Assembly: GCA_016490735.1 (NCBI GenBank)
Contig: JAEMWC010000024.1
Span: 1,180,001-1,244,000, forward strand
Direction: 5' to 3'
From: Pachyseris speciosa
Taxonomy: Eukaryota; Cnidaria; Anthozoa; Scleractinia; Pachyseridae
Length of the DNA stretch: 64,000 nucleotides
The notes beneath the pieces were generated by a model. It worked only from the letters and a program-made list of their open reading frames with translations, ran no database searches and had not been told where the DNA came from. Positions 36,010 to 47,899 of this stretch are shown here, piece by piece. A program made the position numbers and the translations under genes. Numbering within the stretch: position 1 is the first letter of the stretch; each line of letters begins with the position of its first letter.

Positions 36010-38020
36010 GTTCTGGTAAATGTCCTTATAAGTGAGGTCATTTCATGCGAAAGGCATCTCAAAACACTAAAGCATTCATAGGATAATCGTATCATTGTAA
36101 CGTATCTATATCTGCACCCCTCTGACCCCGGTATAGTGTACTAATCTTCCAAATGACTTAAATAGACACGTAGCACCATTATCCCTACTACTAGAAATGT
36201 TTTTTGTTTCGAGTAGGAAACAGCTGCTTATTTCCCGTTCTCAAGATGTGTTGTCTCTCTGCATTGGGCCCTGTGGGTGATAGATGTTATGACGAAGTTC
36301 ATCACTCAACTGAATTCATGCTGGGAAATTTGTAAAGAAAGCCGCAAAAAATAACTGGGGACTGTGCTTCCCCGCGGCACCACCCCCCATTCGAGCGTGA
36401 GCGGGGAATTCCCTGGCCCCCATTGTTACACACTCACCATTTCATACGACTTAGATAACTGCATGTGGAAAATATTGCAAAATAAAACATCCAGGATGAA
36501 AAGATTTCGAGCCTTTCAAGGGCTGAGCCTGACCACTGAAAGACCGTTGAACAAAATTTTCTCAGATCTGACAGGTAGTTTACTCTATCAAATGTATAAC
36601 GGCACACCAAGAACAAAATTCTTCTTTTTCGCCTACAAATGTCACATGTCTCAGAATATCAATCATTGTGAGAAAATCCAAGATGGGAGCCTGTGCTAGG
36701 TAAGCTGTGACCAGCGTCCATTCGAGAGCCTCTTCACAGGCTTTTTGCAATCAAGCTGCGGGACACGTGTCTACAGTTTGAAAAAGTCCTCAAGTCGTCA
36801 AGATTAACACTTGCGAACACGCGTGATACTAATAGCTGATAAGAAGCATGCGCTGGAGATTAAACAAAGAAATGCTTTTTGGCAGACGTGTGATAACGAA
36901 CGGTGAAGGGATCGCTTCTCAGGGGTACAAAGGCATTTTAAAAAGATGAGTCAAAATAAGTGATTGCTCTAATCCGTCGACCCTAATTAAATCTCGCACC
37001 TTGCCCTTCGCGTTCTCCACGCGTGCATCGCGCTTGCCTCCCCAGGTTGCGCGCAGGCTATGGAAATAATCGTTTCTTTTTTTCCGTCATGTTTACAAGT
37101 GACGTTCATTACGGTGTTTCATTTGTATCAAATTGTGCCATAACATACAACAACTTGGACAACTTGAGAATCATTTGTAACTCAAACCTAGCTGATGAGT
37201 TCTTCAGTCAAACCGTCAATTTTAACTGAGATGCATATTATGATTTTCTTGCTGTTTTTAAGAACTCATCGAGAGTCATTGCATGTGTGATTCAGTCTGA
37301 AGCGAAAGGGCATTCTCGCAGTTACCAGGACGCGAGAATCTCTCTCTTATTTTCTACTTTGAAAAGTAAAGTAACAAAAACAGCAAACAGTAGGGTTTCT
37401 AGGGTTTCTAAATAAAATCAATGATCTGTGGGAAGTTAAAGAACCTACACAGTGTTAACAAATAGTAGGGACGTCGTTCCTGTTAACTGGTGTGGCCTGG
37501 TCTTTCACATATCATATCGTATGTTGATCTTCACACGTAAAGCGCATTGATCATTACGTCATGGAAAATGCGCTATACAAATTCATAAGTTCTTAGTGTT
37601 TCTTCACATACATGCAGTTTTCCTTATTCAGTTTTGAGCATGAGATGAAAGAGCTGACATTCATTCTTGAGGGATCTGTCAACTAGAGACAACATCGTGA
37701 AAGTTGATTCTCATCCAGCGCATATTCCGGCGTTAACGATCCAAGACAGGATACAGCCCGCCACTTTTGATCCCGCTCTGAGTATAGTTTTTTACTCTGA
37801 CAAATGGTCCCCAAGAAAAGAGCGCGCTTTGGTTCCAATCCATGGGTGAGGGTGAGTCTGATTTATTTTGTCAAGGATTCAGGGAGCAGATGTTTACTTT
37901 TGACTCTCAGGTGTTGTTATAACGTGTTTACGTCAGTGGATCATTTTGTTTACATGTTTCTGATTATTAGAGAAACTGAGCTTTCAGAACTGATGCGCAA
38001 TCAAGTATACTATATAAGAA
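36010..38020. other. Intergenic sequence upstream of the collagen gene
   Basis: I see no supported gene here. It should include the collagen 5' UTR and promoter, but no TATA box or clear element could be fixed. Short AT-rich ORFs lack family features. Confidence 0.5.
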
Positions 38021-38021
38021 T

Positions 38022-38505
38022 GAATATATGAAAATCATATATTTGAACTGCAGATTAATGATTAAATATGTGATCATCGCAGTTATGAACACTACTTAAG
38101 CAGTAGTGAAAATAAAGCGGCTTGTACGGGATTCGAGCCTACGACCTCTGCGATACCGGTGCAGCGCTCTACCGACTGAGCTAACAAGCCATCTGGGAGC
38201 TGGTCGTTTTGTTGTATATACCTGTGAGCGGTGGTGAATATATGAGAATGAATCTATGAAAATCATATATTTGAACTGCGGATTAATGATTAAATATGTG
38301 ACTGATCATCGCAGTTATAAACACTACTTAAACAGTAGTGAAAATAAAGCCTGAAAAAAATTCAGGCTTGTACGGGATTCGAACCCACGACCTCTACGAT
38401 ACCGGTGCAGCGCTCTACCGGTGCAGCGCTAACAAGCCATCTGGGAGCTGGTCGTTTTGTTGGTTCGTAATATACCCGTGAGTGGTGAATACATGAAATG
38501 AATAT
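38022..38505 (-). repeat. Tandem dimer of a tRNA-like repeat
   Basis: Two direct copies of a unit of about 240 bp each contain a tRNA-like segment on the minus strand. In copy 1 (38119-38190, 72 nt) the acceptor stem GGCTTGT/ACAAGCC pairs perfectly, GCTC/GAGC forms the D stem, and the anticodon loop reads CCGGTAT (GGT at the anticodon position) with C in place of the invariant U33. Copy 2 (about 38365-38436) has an intact T arm (GTGGGTTCGAATCCCGT), but its D arm is overwritten by a repeated CCGGTGCAGCGCT. It is more likely a tRNA-derived repeat than a working tRNA-Thr gene. Confidence 0.7.
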
Positions 38506-40030
38506 ATGGAGGTGAACTCAAGTGCTACTCCTCCAAAAAAGTGGGAACTTTTTGTCACTTTCACTTTCAGTTTCACTTCATTTTTTTCCTTTTCTTTTCT
38601 GCTACGTATAACAGCAAACTATCCGCACCCATGTCGGTCACGAGCCCATGTGTCGGTCCAATCCTTCACTAACTGTATCTAATAGAGTAACTTTGCAAAA
38701 CCTGACACAATACAATATTGTTCAAGTAAATAACTGACGTAGAATAGTGTTGTGTGTATATGCAAGTTGAACAAAAAGAAATGTAATACATATGTAGCGT
38801 AGTATGTAACATTATGTACGTAAATAGAGAGTAGCCCTTAATTTATAGTATTGTTAATTGTCTAAATTTATGCCCTTGTTGTTTAGAACAATTGTCAGCT
38901 CTTCTGATCTCTCTCTTCTGTTCTCTTTAAGACTAATAACAATAGTCTTTTTATGGGCTTATTTCTCATGATTTCTAATTACATCATGCTACGATTAGCT
39001 AAAATTAAGTACACCTTTAAGAAGTTTGCATTTGGCACGACGTCATCACCATCATCATCATCATCATCATCTTTATTTATTCACGAAATTTTATCATAAA
39101 AATGCTCTTCTTAAAAGTCATGGCTGGAACTACTTTAACTAAAATTTAGAATTTAATTACAACTAAGTTAAGAAAATAAACAATAAAAACTTACATGAAT
39201 TCATTGTAATCTCTCCTGTGGCAGGTGGCGCGCGATGACAGGAGGTGCGCCATGACAGTCCTATGTGACAGCATGTGGTCAGAGCTTCAGTATTAATAAT
39301 TTAGGAAGCGCCTTCGGACCGTTCAGTTGACTGAAGAATATAATAGTAATTAGCTTGAAGGGAAGGCGGACTAACAAGCTGTGAGAAGTTCTAAGCCAAT
39401 CTTGAAATTAATAGCAAAGGTTTGACGCTTGTCTGATAATGTGTAGCTACAAAGGTGACTAAAACAAATGCAAGCAGTGGAAATGTTTCCCACATAGCAT
39501 ATCTCATTATTGGTTCTATCACATCAACTCTTCTTGTTAAACTGCGGTTTTTAAACATGGCACATGAACCACGCTTGGTACTCATTTAACTTGACGTTTC
39601 GTATTTTACGGAAATAACTGATCCAATCTGCTAAATAATCCGTTGGCCGAAAAGTTCTTTGTTGTTGTTTGTTTCTCTTGTTTGCAAATGTCCGCAGCAG
39701 CTTTCAAGGCACCAGTTTGCTGGCTCATCGAATAAAATAAGCAGAGGTGTGCATATCAGGTCATTAAGAAAATGTTGAATAAGCACTTATCCGCCCACTT
39801 GGTCGCCCTTGGCCTTTCATTTTATTTTTATCATGTCACGCCATGGTTCGATGGGCTATAAAAAATTCGCTGTAGTCGAAGTAAGGAATACCATACTAAC
39901 AAAGGAAGAAACAAAAGTTGTCCACAAAACAGAAAACTGTGCGAAAATTTTGTTTTTCCGAAAAAAAGGAAAAGAAAAAGAAAAAACACGTGAACAACGT
40001 ATGCACGCCGGGAATTACCCACGTGGTTTG
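38506..40030. other. Intergenic sequence with short ATC microsatellite
   Basis: AT-rich sequence with an (ATC)n run at 39049-39072. No gene is supported. Confidence 0.5.
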
Positions 40031-40041
40031 CCCACGCCATT

Positions 40042-40269
40042 TCAAATTATTTTGATTTCTTGTTCCATGTACATGTGAGTGAGTGTGAGGAGTCTGACAC
40101 TTTCAGGCTTGAGATAGTCGTCGTCTTTTTCATCTTCACCGGTAAATTTGATTTTGTGGAAAAGTCTAGAGATTCCTTGAGTAGTTTTTAGCGATGATGG
40201 CATCTCTGAACCACTCTCACTTTCAGTTTCAAGGATCGAGGAAGTCGCAAATGATATGCACCGAAACAT
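40042..40269 (-). CDS. Unidentified small ORF, divergent from the carrier gene
   Basis: A 75-codon frame starts with ATG (complement of 40267-40269). The start codons of this ORF and the plus-strand carrier (40333) are 63 bases apart. The predicted peptide is Ser/acidic-rich (ETESESGSE, then GEDEKDDDYLKPESV) and looks coding-like in composition, but I recognise no family. It could be a first exon that splices onward; no convincing donor was fixed. It may equally be chance. If real, the two genes would share a bidirectional promoter. Confidence 0.3.
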   Translation of the reverse strand: MFRCISFATSSILETESESGSEMPSSLKTTQGISRLFHKIKFTGEDEKDDDYLKPESVRLLTLTHMYMEQEIKII

Positions 40270-40332
40270 CTTCGAGCCATTTACAGAAACTGTCCGTTAG
40301 ATAGGGACATAGCGACAAGTTTCAATCCAAAA

Positions 40333-43300
40333 ATGGCAGCAAGCATGTACGACAAAAGAAGACAAAGACATCGCAGCAAACAACGGGGAAATCTGGTCCG
40401 GTTCGCTTTGAGCGTCTGTCTTGCATGTGTGCGGCTACCGGTGAGCTAATCAAGAATATTTGTCATTTGCATGTTGCTTTGGGTTTTACTCTCTTTTAAC
40501 CCTTCATTGGAGAATTTTCATAAAGAAACCACCGCCTGTTCATTCTTTTTGTATTGAAAGAGGGACGTAAAGAGTTTTGTAACTATTAATGACCAACTTT
40601 AATTTTCTCGTAGCCAGTTGTGTCATAGTGAAAGTCCTTCGAAGAGAAAGAATTTTCCACGGGGCTGAACCTCGTATCCACAATTTTATAATTGATTAGT
40701 AGCTGGCTTAAGTGTATATTTCCAGTGGATTCTCGAACAGTAAACCGTTCTTTTCCAAACGGTACAGAATTTTTTAGTTTGTTGGGAATAAAAGCTTAAT
40801 TTAGCACACCAGATTATAACTTAGCACAGCACACTATCTAGAACAATCTGCCATAAGCTTACGTGACCGGATTATTGCATCATTATTATCACGTCAATAA
40901 TGTTTATGTTCGAATCGAGTTGTTTTTCTTGTCCCCGTGATTAGCGTATTTTTATTATAATCCGTTTGTTGGCGTGCTGTGTTTTATTTAAAAAGATTCG
41001 GTGAAGAAGTTGCTTCGGTGGATCTTTAGATTTTCGTTAATTATGCAACATTTGTCTTTGCACTTTTCTATGCGTATGTTTATTAGAAGCAATATTTTAA
41101 TATTTCTGAATAATTATTTTCCTGTATGCTCAATACAATACTGGGCAAGATTTCCACACAGCCCCATACATTAATTATGTATACATTTTGTGACTCAAAC
41201 TCCATTCATGCTCGCCTTTTTTAGAACAGGGTTTATGGAGCTGTGCAGAAAACTTTCCCAGTACTGTGCTCTTTGTTGGTCTTTGGGTTAGCAAGCCTTA
41301 ATACTAGATTCTTAGGTCATAACTGTTTTTCTGAAAGCAGAACAATATAATAATTAAGCTTGGGATTCCTGAAAAAAAGTTAGACATAGACTGTATGCAA
41401 AAATGACTGCCGTTTAAATATTTTTTTGTATATATTCAAATTGGCCCAACTAACCTCGTTCGAGATAACATACTCTTTTGAACTTTATTCCCAAGATCGA
41501 GGTTAGTTGGGCCAGTTTGAGTAATACACAAAGGATATTTAAACAGTGGCCATTTTGCATAGGGTCTATACAGATGCATGTATTTTTAATTTCTCCGTGA
41601 AGGACTTGAATGGAAGAGGTTGGTGTAATGTAATAGCCATTCTGACAATTACAGCTCCAAGTTTCAGCCCCAGATTGACCCTAATTTCCTAACAGATGTG
41701 ATAAATACTTTAAAGGGGAAACACCTAATAATTAAGTCAATTAAATGGATAAGCATATTTTTTTAGCTTTGCCAACTTAATATTAAATATACACAAACAA
41801 AACAAAGATATAGGTGGTATAAAACAGGCAGGGACTCCGCAACAGCTTACACCAATTACTGCGGGCCTGGAACGTATAAAATTGGCATACATTTTCAAAA
41901 GGTCACATTTGGACTATGCTTTTTTGTTTCATTTAGTGTGTTATACAAGGACTTTTTACAGCATGTTTTGTTCAAAAGTATCACAGAAAATAATCTATTT
42001 AGAGACATGATTTGCCTTGTTACAAAGTTAAAATAGTATTCTTTTCAGTATGGTTGCTACCCTTTAATTTGATCAATAGAATCCCTTATCAGATTACCTG
42101 AGTACTTTGGACTTTTTTTTTTTTACTTTCATGCACTTTTAAGTACTAGATTACATGTTTAAAGCAATACAACCAAATTTTTTGTCCCTTAAGGAACTGT
42201 CTTGTCTAACAGCAGCTGGGGCAGCAACTATACATTCACCATAACATTTATAAGACATAAGTAATAAAAGTGGAAGTATTTCATTCTTTTGGTTTCTTTT
42301 CTTCCAGTTAAACCCTATTGATGTGATCAAGACTCGTATGCAACTGGAAAATGAACTAGGCTCTCAGCATGAAAGCAGGAACATATTTCATAATCGTTAT
42401 TACCGTGGTTTGGTCAGAGGTGCTTTGAGAATGCCCAGGAAGAAGGATTAGAGGGTCTTTATAAGGGGTAAGCCTTTTACTGTATTCTCCTCTTAGCTCT
42501 GAACATTTTAATCCAATCTTAAATAGCCTGCCTGTAGTGACTAAAAAGCGAAATTGGGTGTGTAAGTGAAGCAAGGGAAATGGCACAGTGATGCTACCGA
42601 GGAAAGCACCTGCTGCTAAGCTATTGTTTTCACGATTCCACCCCCTAATTAATCTCAGGCAACTGCAAAACATCTTGCTAAATAACACTACAAATCAAAG
42701 TGGCTGTGAGCCATTGAATTATAAACCACTCACATGTATCACATTACAACCGCATATCAAAAATTAAAACAATGTTATAAACTTTACTGTCCAGATCTTC
42801 CCTGGTCTTAAAAGAGGTCCATTTAAGTCTGCTGTTCTGAGCAGAAATCAGATTGTTTTTTGGAAATAGAGGGAATCCAAATGCTAAATAGGTTTTCGTT
42901 GCTTTTAAGACCTCCTCATTTTGACTGCCAATGAATGCTTGCTCGGTCCATTATCATTACATTCTTCCCACAAAAACAGTTGTCTCATGTCTCAATGACG
43001 GTGGATTACGGTGGAGGTAATCAACCAATCAGTATTTTCTGTTTCTCAGGAACAGGAATTCAAAGTACAAAGGAACCTCTGCAGTCATACTTTTTCCTTC
43101 CTCTCCCCATTCTTTTTTTCTCTTCTCTACTATGCATAAGTCAACCATCAGTTCGTACCAGTGATCTGACGAAGAGTATGCCTTTAAATACTTTAATAAG
43201 GATACTCCTAAAACAGTATACACTATACTAGGAGTTATAAAAAAATAAAATGAAAAATAAAAAAACTAGCAAAAATATTAATGTAGAAAGAGTGATGAAC

Positions 43301-44519
43301 ACAATGCTATTTAAAGGATACTCAAAATACTATTGCCCTTTTTTCCCACTGTTTTTAGTATCACACCTTCACTGATGAGAGAAGCCTCATACAGCACACT
43401 AGACTAGGCTTATATGAACCTCTTAAGGAGGTGTTTGAAGCTAAAGATCCTGCCCACAATCCACTCTGGAAGAAAGTTTGTGCAGCAGCGATTGCGGGAG
43501 CAATAGAAAGCGCAATCGCTTGCCCTACGGATGTGGTCAAGATACGTCTAATGTCTCCATCAGGAAACCAGTGGAGTACAGGCACACGCTTCATGCTTTT
43601 CAGGCAATTGTGTCCAGTGAAGGAATAAGAGGCCTTTGGACAGGAGTCAGTGCGACTGTCAAGAGGTCGACACTTGTGTCGGCAACTGCTGTTTCATCAT
43701 ATGATCACACTAAACATGCATCTTAAATGCCGAGCTCATGACGGAAGGACCTTTTCTGCACATTGTTGCATCTTCAATAGCGGGTTTGTGACGAACTTTG
43801 TCACTTCGCCCATCGATATGGTTCGACAAGATTTATAATCAGAAAAAAGACCACAACAAGAAGCCTGTGTTGTACAGGGGAACATTGACTGCATTGTGAA
43901 GACCGTAAGGAAGAGGGCCTGTTTGTCTTTACAAAGGTTTTATTCCAATTGGACTAGAACTGGTACTCATACAGTTATTACATTCTTTGTTTTTGAACAA
44001 TAAGAGCCTTGGTTGGTATGCAACCAATCTAAATTAGTGCAAATAGAGGAAATGTAACTGCTGTAAACATGAAGCAGGCAATTGTGTCCAGTGAAGGAAT
44101 AAGAGGCCTTTGGACAGGAGTCAGTGCGACTGTCAAGAGGTCGACACTTGTGTCGGCAACTGCTGTTTCATCATATGATCACACTAAACATGCTATCTTA
44201 AATGCCGAGCTCATGACGGAAGGACCTTTTCTGCACATTGTTGCATCTTCAATAGCGGGGTTTGTGACGAACTTTGTCACTTCGCCCATCGATATGGTTC
44301 GTACAAGATTTATGAATCAGAAAAAAGACCACAACAAGAAGCCTGTGTTGTACAGGGGAACATTGGACTGCATTGTGAAGACCGTAAGGAAAGAGGGCCT
44401 GTTTGGTCTTTACAAAGGTTTTATTCCCAATTGGACTAGAACTGGTACTCATACAGTTATTTACATTCTTTGTTTTTGAACAATTAAGAGCCTTGGTTGG
44501 TATGCAACCAATAAATTAG
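40333..44519 (+). CDS. Mitochondrial carrier family protein (SLC25, ucpB-like), frames disrupted
   Basis: This encodes an inner mitochondrial membrane transporter made of three carrier repeats. Exon 1 is 40333-40440 (MAASMYDKRR...VRFALS), exon 2 is 42308-42467 and exon 3 begins at 43359 (acceptor TTTTTAG). The three signature motifs are present: NPIDVIKTRMQ (exon 2), CPTDVVKIRLM and SPIDMVRTRF (exon 3), with RxEG loops EGIRGLWTG and EGLFGLYKG and the REASYSTLRLGLYEP helix. The pattern resembles uncoupling-protein-like ucpB carriers; the substrate is unknown. Exon 2 lacks one base before GCCCAGGAAGAAGG, exon 3 lacks an A near 43406 and another near 43568, and the last 475 bases of exon 3 are tandemly duplicated. 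The second copy has an intact frame from 44069 to about 44460. The exon 1 frame is also doubtful. Either a recent pseudogene or, more likely, poor local sequence. Confidence 0.85.
41137..41273. mobile_element. Foldback MITE in carrier intron
   Basis: ATACTGGGCAAGATTTCCAC...CAGCCCCAT and its approximate inverse at 41245-41273 form arms around an AT-rich loop. Non-coding. Confidence 0.6.
41385..41578. mobile_element. Foldback MITE in carrier intron
   Basis: The outer arms (TAGACTGTATGCAAAAATG and GCATAGGGTCTATA) and a strong inner palindrome (TGGCCCAACTAACCTCG with its inverse at 41498-41513) mark a MITE of about 190 bp. Confidence 0.75.
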
Positions 44520-44557
44520 TGCAATAGAGGAAATGTAACTGCTGTAAACATGAAGCA
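43601..44557 (+). repeat. Tandem duplication of carrier exon 3 with indel-only differences
   Basis: 43601-44075 and 44075-44557 are the same sequence. They differ almost only by single-base gains and losses, mostly in homopolymers: GCATCTT/GCTATCTT, GCGGGT/GCGGGGT, GTTCGACA/GTTCGTACA, TTATAATC/TTATGAATC, GGAAGAG/GGAAAGAG. Errors are complementary: copy 1 reads CAGTTATTACATTC in frame where copy 2 has an extra T, and copy 2 reads GAACAATTAAGAGCC where copy 1 lost a T. Confidence 0.92.
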
Positions 44558-44699
44558 GAATATCATCCAACTGGCTTAAATTCTGAGTGGGGGGAGGGGG
44601 GGGGGGGCGGTGGTGGTCAAATAAGAAATTTATCAAATGGCATGTGATAGTTACAATTGTATTTTACTCAGGCAATGCATGCAAAAATATCAAGAAATA

Positions 44700-44728
44700 C
44701 ACTGTCAATCAATCAATCAATCAATCAA
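44700..44728. repeat. AATC microsatellite
   Basis: About five AATC units. A similar (AATC)n run lies at 20467-20493 in a collagen intron. Confidence 0.85.
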
Positions 44729-44911
44729 ACTTTATATATCCACGGAGTCCATTTTCACTGAATAGTGCTCTCCCATGGAGCCGTGCATTAAAATACGATA
44801 ACTATTTTATTAACGATGACCATAAAGTTAAAATACTAAAATAAGAATGTATAGTAAAAAGTCTAATTTATCTACTACTCAAATTTAGACAAGTTAAAAA
44901 TATATTACAGT

Positions 44912-45553
44912 AAGTCCTAAAATTGTTTAAACTAGTGACAGTAGCTTTCTTCCTTTATGTAAATTTGCAACTGGCAAAGGTGTTCTTGATGCTGGCTCAC
45001 TGTCAAAATACCGATGCAACTGAAACAGGCTGTTCATTAGGTTTTTGTTTAAGCAAATGGAGTCCAAAGATTATTGCTTTTGTATTATCAGTTTTGCTTT
45101 TGTTCTTTGCAAAACGTTTATAAAATTGTCTTTACTTTTCATTAATTTCCTTATGAAATTCAGGGCAGTTGGATATTTGACTCAATTATTGAAGCCACAC
45201 AAAGCATTTATCACTACTAAATTACTATTACAGTGTCCTAAAAATTGTTTAAACTAGTGACAGTAGCTTTCTTCCTTTATGTAAATTTGCAACTGGCAAA
45301 GGTGTTCTTGATGCTGGCTCACTGTCAAAATACCGATGCAACTGAAACAAGGCTGTTCATTAGGTTTTTGTTTAAGCAAATGGAGTCCAAAGATTATTGC
45401 TTTTGTATTATCAGTTTTGCTTTTGTTCTTTGCAAAACGTTTATAAATTGTCTTTACTTTTCATTAATTTCCTTATGAAATTCAGGGCAGTTGGATATTT
45501 GACTCAATTATTGAAGCCACACAACGCATGCAGTACTAAATTACTATTACACT
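44912..45553. repeat. Second tandem duplication, about 321 bp
   Basis: 44912-45232 and 45232-45553 are direct copies beginning with TCCTAAAATTGTTTAAACTA. They differ mainly by homopolymer indels (AAAATTG/AAAAATTG, GAAACAGG/GAAACAAGG, ATAAAATTG/ATAAATTG) plus divergence at the 3' edge. Non-coding, downstream of the carrier. Confidence 0.9.
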
Positions 45554-45599
45554 GTTTTAAAATTCCTAAACAGGAAGATGCTGTATAAGAATTAATGCT

Positions 45600-46030
45600 T
45601 TAAGTAAGTGCCTTTTGCACTGAAATTTGAAATAAATCGAATTCAGAATTTCTTTGCTTGTGGCTTTTATAAAAGAAGAAGTAAACAGATTGAGGGAAAT
45701 TGGCACACCTTGCATTGTCATGGACAAATTGGGTTGTGAGATGAGTCAAGTACAAGCCAGGTCGACGTTTTTCAACCATTGGAAGTTCCCAAGGAAGGTA
45801 GTGAGTAACTTTTGGGGTGGGGTTGTGATGCTGGGAATCTAAACCTCTAAGCTATGCATGCCACATCCTGTTCAGCTGTATTTTGCAAACAAAATTCTAG
45901 ACTTGTCGCCAAAAATTCCTTCTCCATTCCAGACTGGCTAGTTTCCTGTTCCCATTTTAGACAAAATTATTCATACCACTGTTCTGAATTTTTATGGCAT
46001 AATTATGATACCCTAGTACAAGAGACAATA
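45600..46030. other. Intergenic, nothing recognised
   Basis: No family-level coding signal; short ORFs only. Confidence 0.4.
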
Positions 46031-46032
46031 TT

Positions 46033-46748
46033 ACAGTGTGTGGCCACTCAGACAATGAAAACCAATCAGAGGGCAGAACTGAAACAATAGATTGCAGCAT
46101 TTTAAAACTTGGCAAATCAAATGTCCGGTACAAAACAATAAAATGGCAACTTGTTCGTTGACCGATGATGCTTAAACCGTTGATATCTTTAGTATTTTCG
46201 CATACGAAATGGAAGAATTATAATTAAACTACTTTCAGTTGCCATGGGGTTGTTGGCTGTTGGTTGATTCAGAAAATAAATGGAAACAAAAGCTGTGTAA
46301 ACGAGTGTTTCTCGTAAATTTATATCGGCAAAGTGCTTCCAGGGTTTGCTGAGTTTCCGCGTATTAAAAAAGCCCTCAAATGGTCTTTCGAAAATGTTTC
46401 GTTAAAAACTGCTCAGAGACCATCCGAAGGGCTTGTTTTTAGACGCGACAATGTTCAAACCCTGCACCAGGCACTTTGCTGATATGTATTTACGATTGAC
46501 TCTCTTATACAGGTTCTGTTTTCATTTATTTTCTAAATCAACCAACGACCCATAGTAACTGAGTGCAGCATATAACGGTTTAACCGACCCGTAGTCGCTT
46601 TAAGCTTGGCCGCTAAACGAACAAGTTGCGATTTCATTGTTTTGTACGGGACATTTAATTCGCCGGATTTGAAAAGAACTGAAAATGTTGGAATGATCTT
46701 TGGTTTCAGTTCTGCACTCTGATTGGTTTTCATTGTCTGGGTGGCCCG
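46033..46748. mobile_element. Large foldback element
   Basis: GTGGCCACTCAGACAATGAA...AATCAGAGGGCAGAACTGAA at 46036-46085 is inverted at 46695-46745. A second arm, GTACAAAACAATAAAATGG with CAACTTGTTCG, is inverted at about 46615-46655. The element is about 715 bp and non-coding. Confidence 0.8.
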
Positions 46749-46998
46749 GCCTTCAGTGAAGAGAAGTCACTGTAAAGGATATATTTCTCTTGCCTATTAT
46801 AGACTACTGAAGCTCTCCGATTTGTTTAATTATACCCATACTAAATTGCTTGAGAATCATACGTTGATTCACTGCCGCATGTATATCCGCTTTGAGCAGC
46901 AACTCAAGTCACAACTGTTTTATATCTCTCTGTAATGGTTGGTGCAACTAGGGTATCGAAAAACCATTTCGTCGCAGCTTCAACAATTTATGTTAGTC

Positions 46999-47397
46999 GA
47001 GTTATGCCCCCCGGGGAGGGGGGTGATCCCAGGAAAACTTGGTGGGGGTGTGCGGCCCGCCTACTGAAGCCCTTACCCTATTTCAGACCAAAATCTGCGA
47101 TTTTCCCTACCCTATTTCAGACCTGACCAAAAATTCGATACCCTATTTCAGACCTATTTCACCTACACGGTTGGCGTAAATATAATTTGATAAGGGCTTT
47201 TGTGACTCTTTTGTTAATGGTCTTATCGCCTAATGATGAAGAAGTGACTTCTTCTAAAAAAAACATACTCAATTCAGGAATAAAGTGCACAAACCATACC
47301 CTATTTCAGACCAAAACGGCTTAAAAACCATACCCTTTGGGGCCGCACATACCTATATAGCCCATATAAGGGAGTACCCCCCCCCCGGAGTTATGCA
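46999..47397. mobile_element. GC-ended MITE with internal direct repeats
   Basis: CGAGTTATGCCCCCCGGGGA at the left and CCCCCCCCCGGAGTTATG at the right bracket about 400 bp. TACCCTATTTCAGACC-type wording occurs at least four times inside. Non-coding. Confidence 0.6.
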
Positions 47398-47623
47398 GTG
47401 TAACTCCTCCATTACAATTTGTAAAGTACTATTTGGGTTTCGCAAATTATATTGCCCAAAACTGGCAGTTCAAAAGCTGTTTAAAAACACTTAAAGGCCC
47501 AGATTGATAGGAACATAATTTCTCCTCATTTAGCACTACTTGTTCAAATATTCCAGGTCGTGAGAATTAAGGAAATAATCATGATAGAAAATATTTTGAT
47601 GCTTATGCGAATTCTCCGCCCAG

Positions 47624-47896
47624 CTACAACCAGTTGCAAAAATACTTAAGACACTACACTAAATTCCGACTGAAAAGAGATCACCTACCCCCCTCCTTAT
47701 CAATGTTGTAGCGCTAATTTTTGTCTTCGTAGAAACGCGAGGCCAGGCAGAAAATGTGGTTCAGCAACATTGCTTAGGGGTGGGGGAGGAGCGGAGTCTG
47801 GACTGCCGTGTAGTAACTGTCACGGGACAGTTTTAGGAGAAAAGTATGTTTTTTATTGGAAGTGTCTCAACATTTTTGCAACTGGTTGTAGCACTG
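47624..47896. mobile_element. MITE with CTACAACCAGTTGCAAAAAT ends
   Basis: The left end GCTACAACCAGTTGCAAAAA and the right end TTTTTGCAACTGGTTGTAGC are perfect inverses about 270 bp apart. Non-coding. Confidence 0.75.
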
Positions 47897-47899
47897 CGG

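Noticed and set aside
38119..38190. Functional tRNA-Thr gene
   Set aside because: C replaces invariant U33, the anticodon stem has a mismatch, and the sequence sits in a tandem repeat unit.
45654..45842. 62-codon ORF downstream of the carrier
   Set aside because: No homology recognised, not near a splice-consistent exon; treated as chance.
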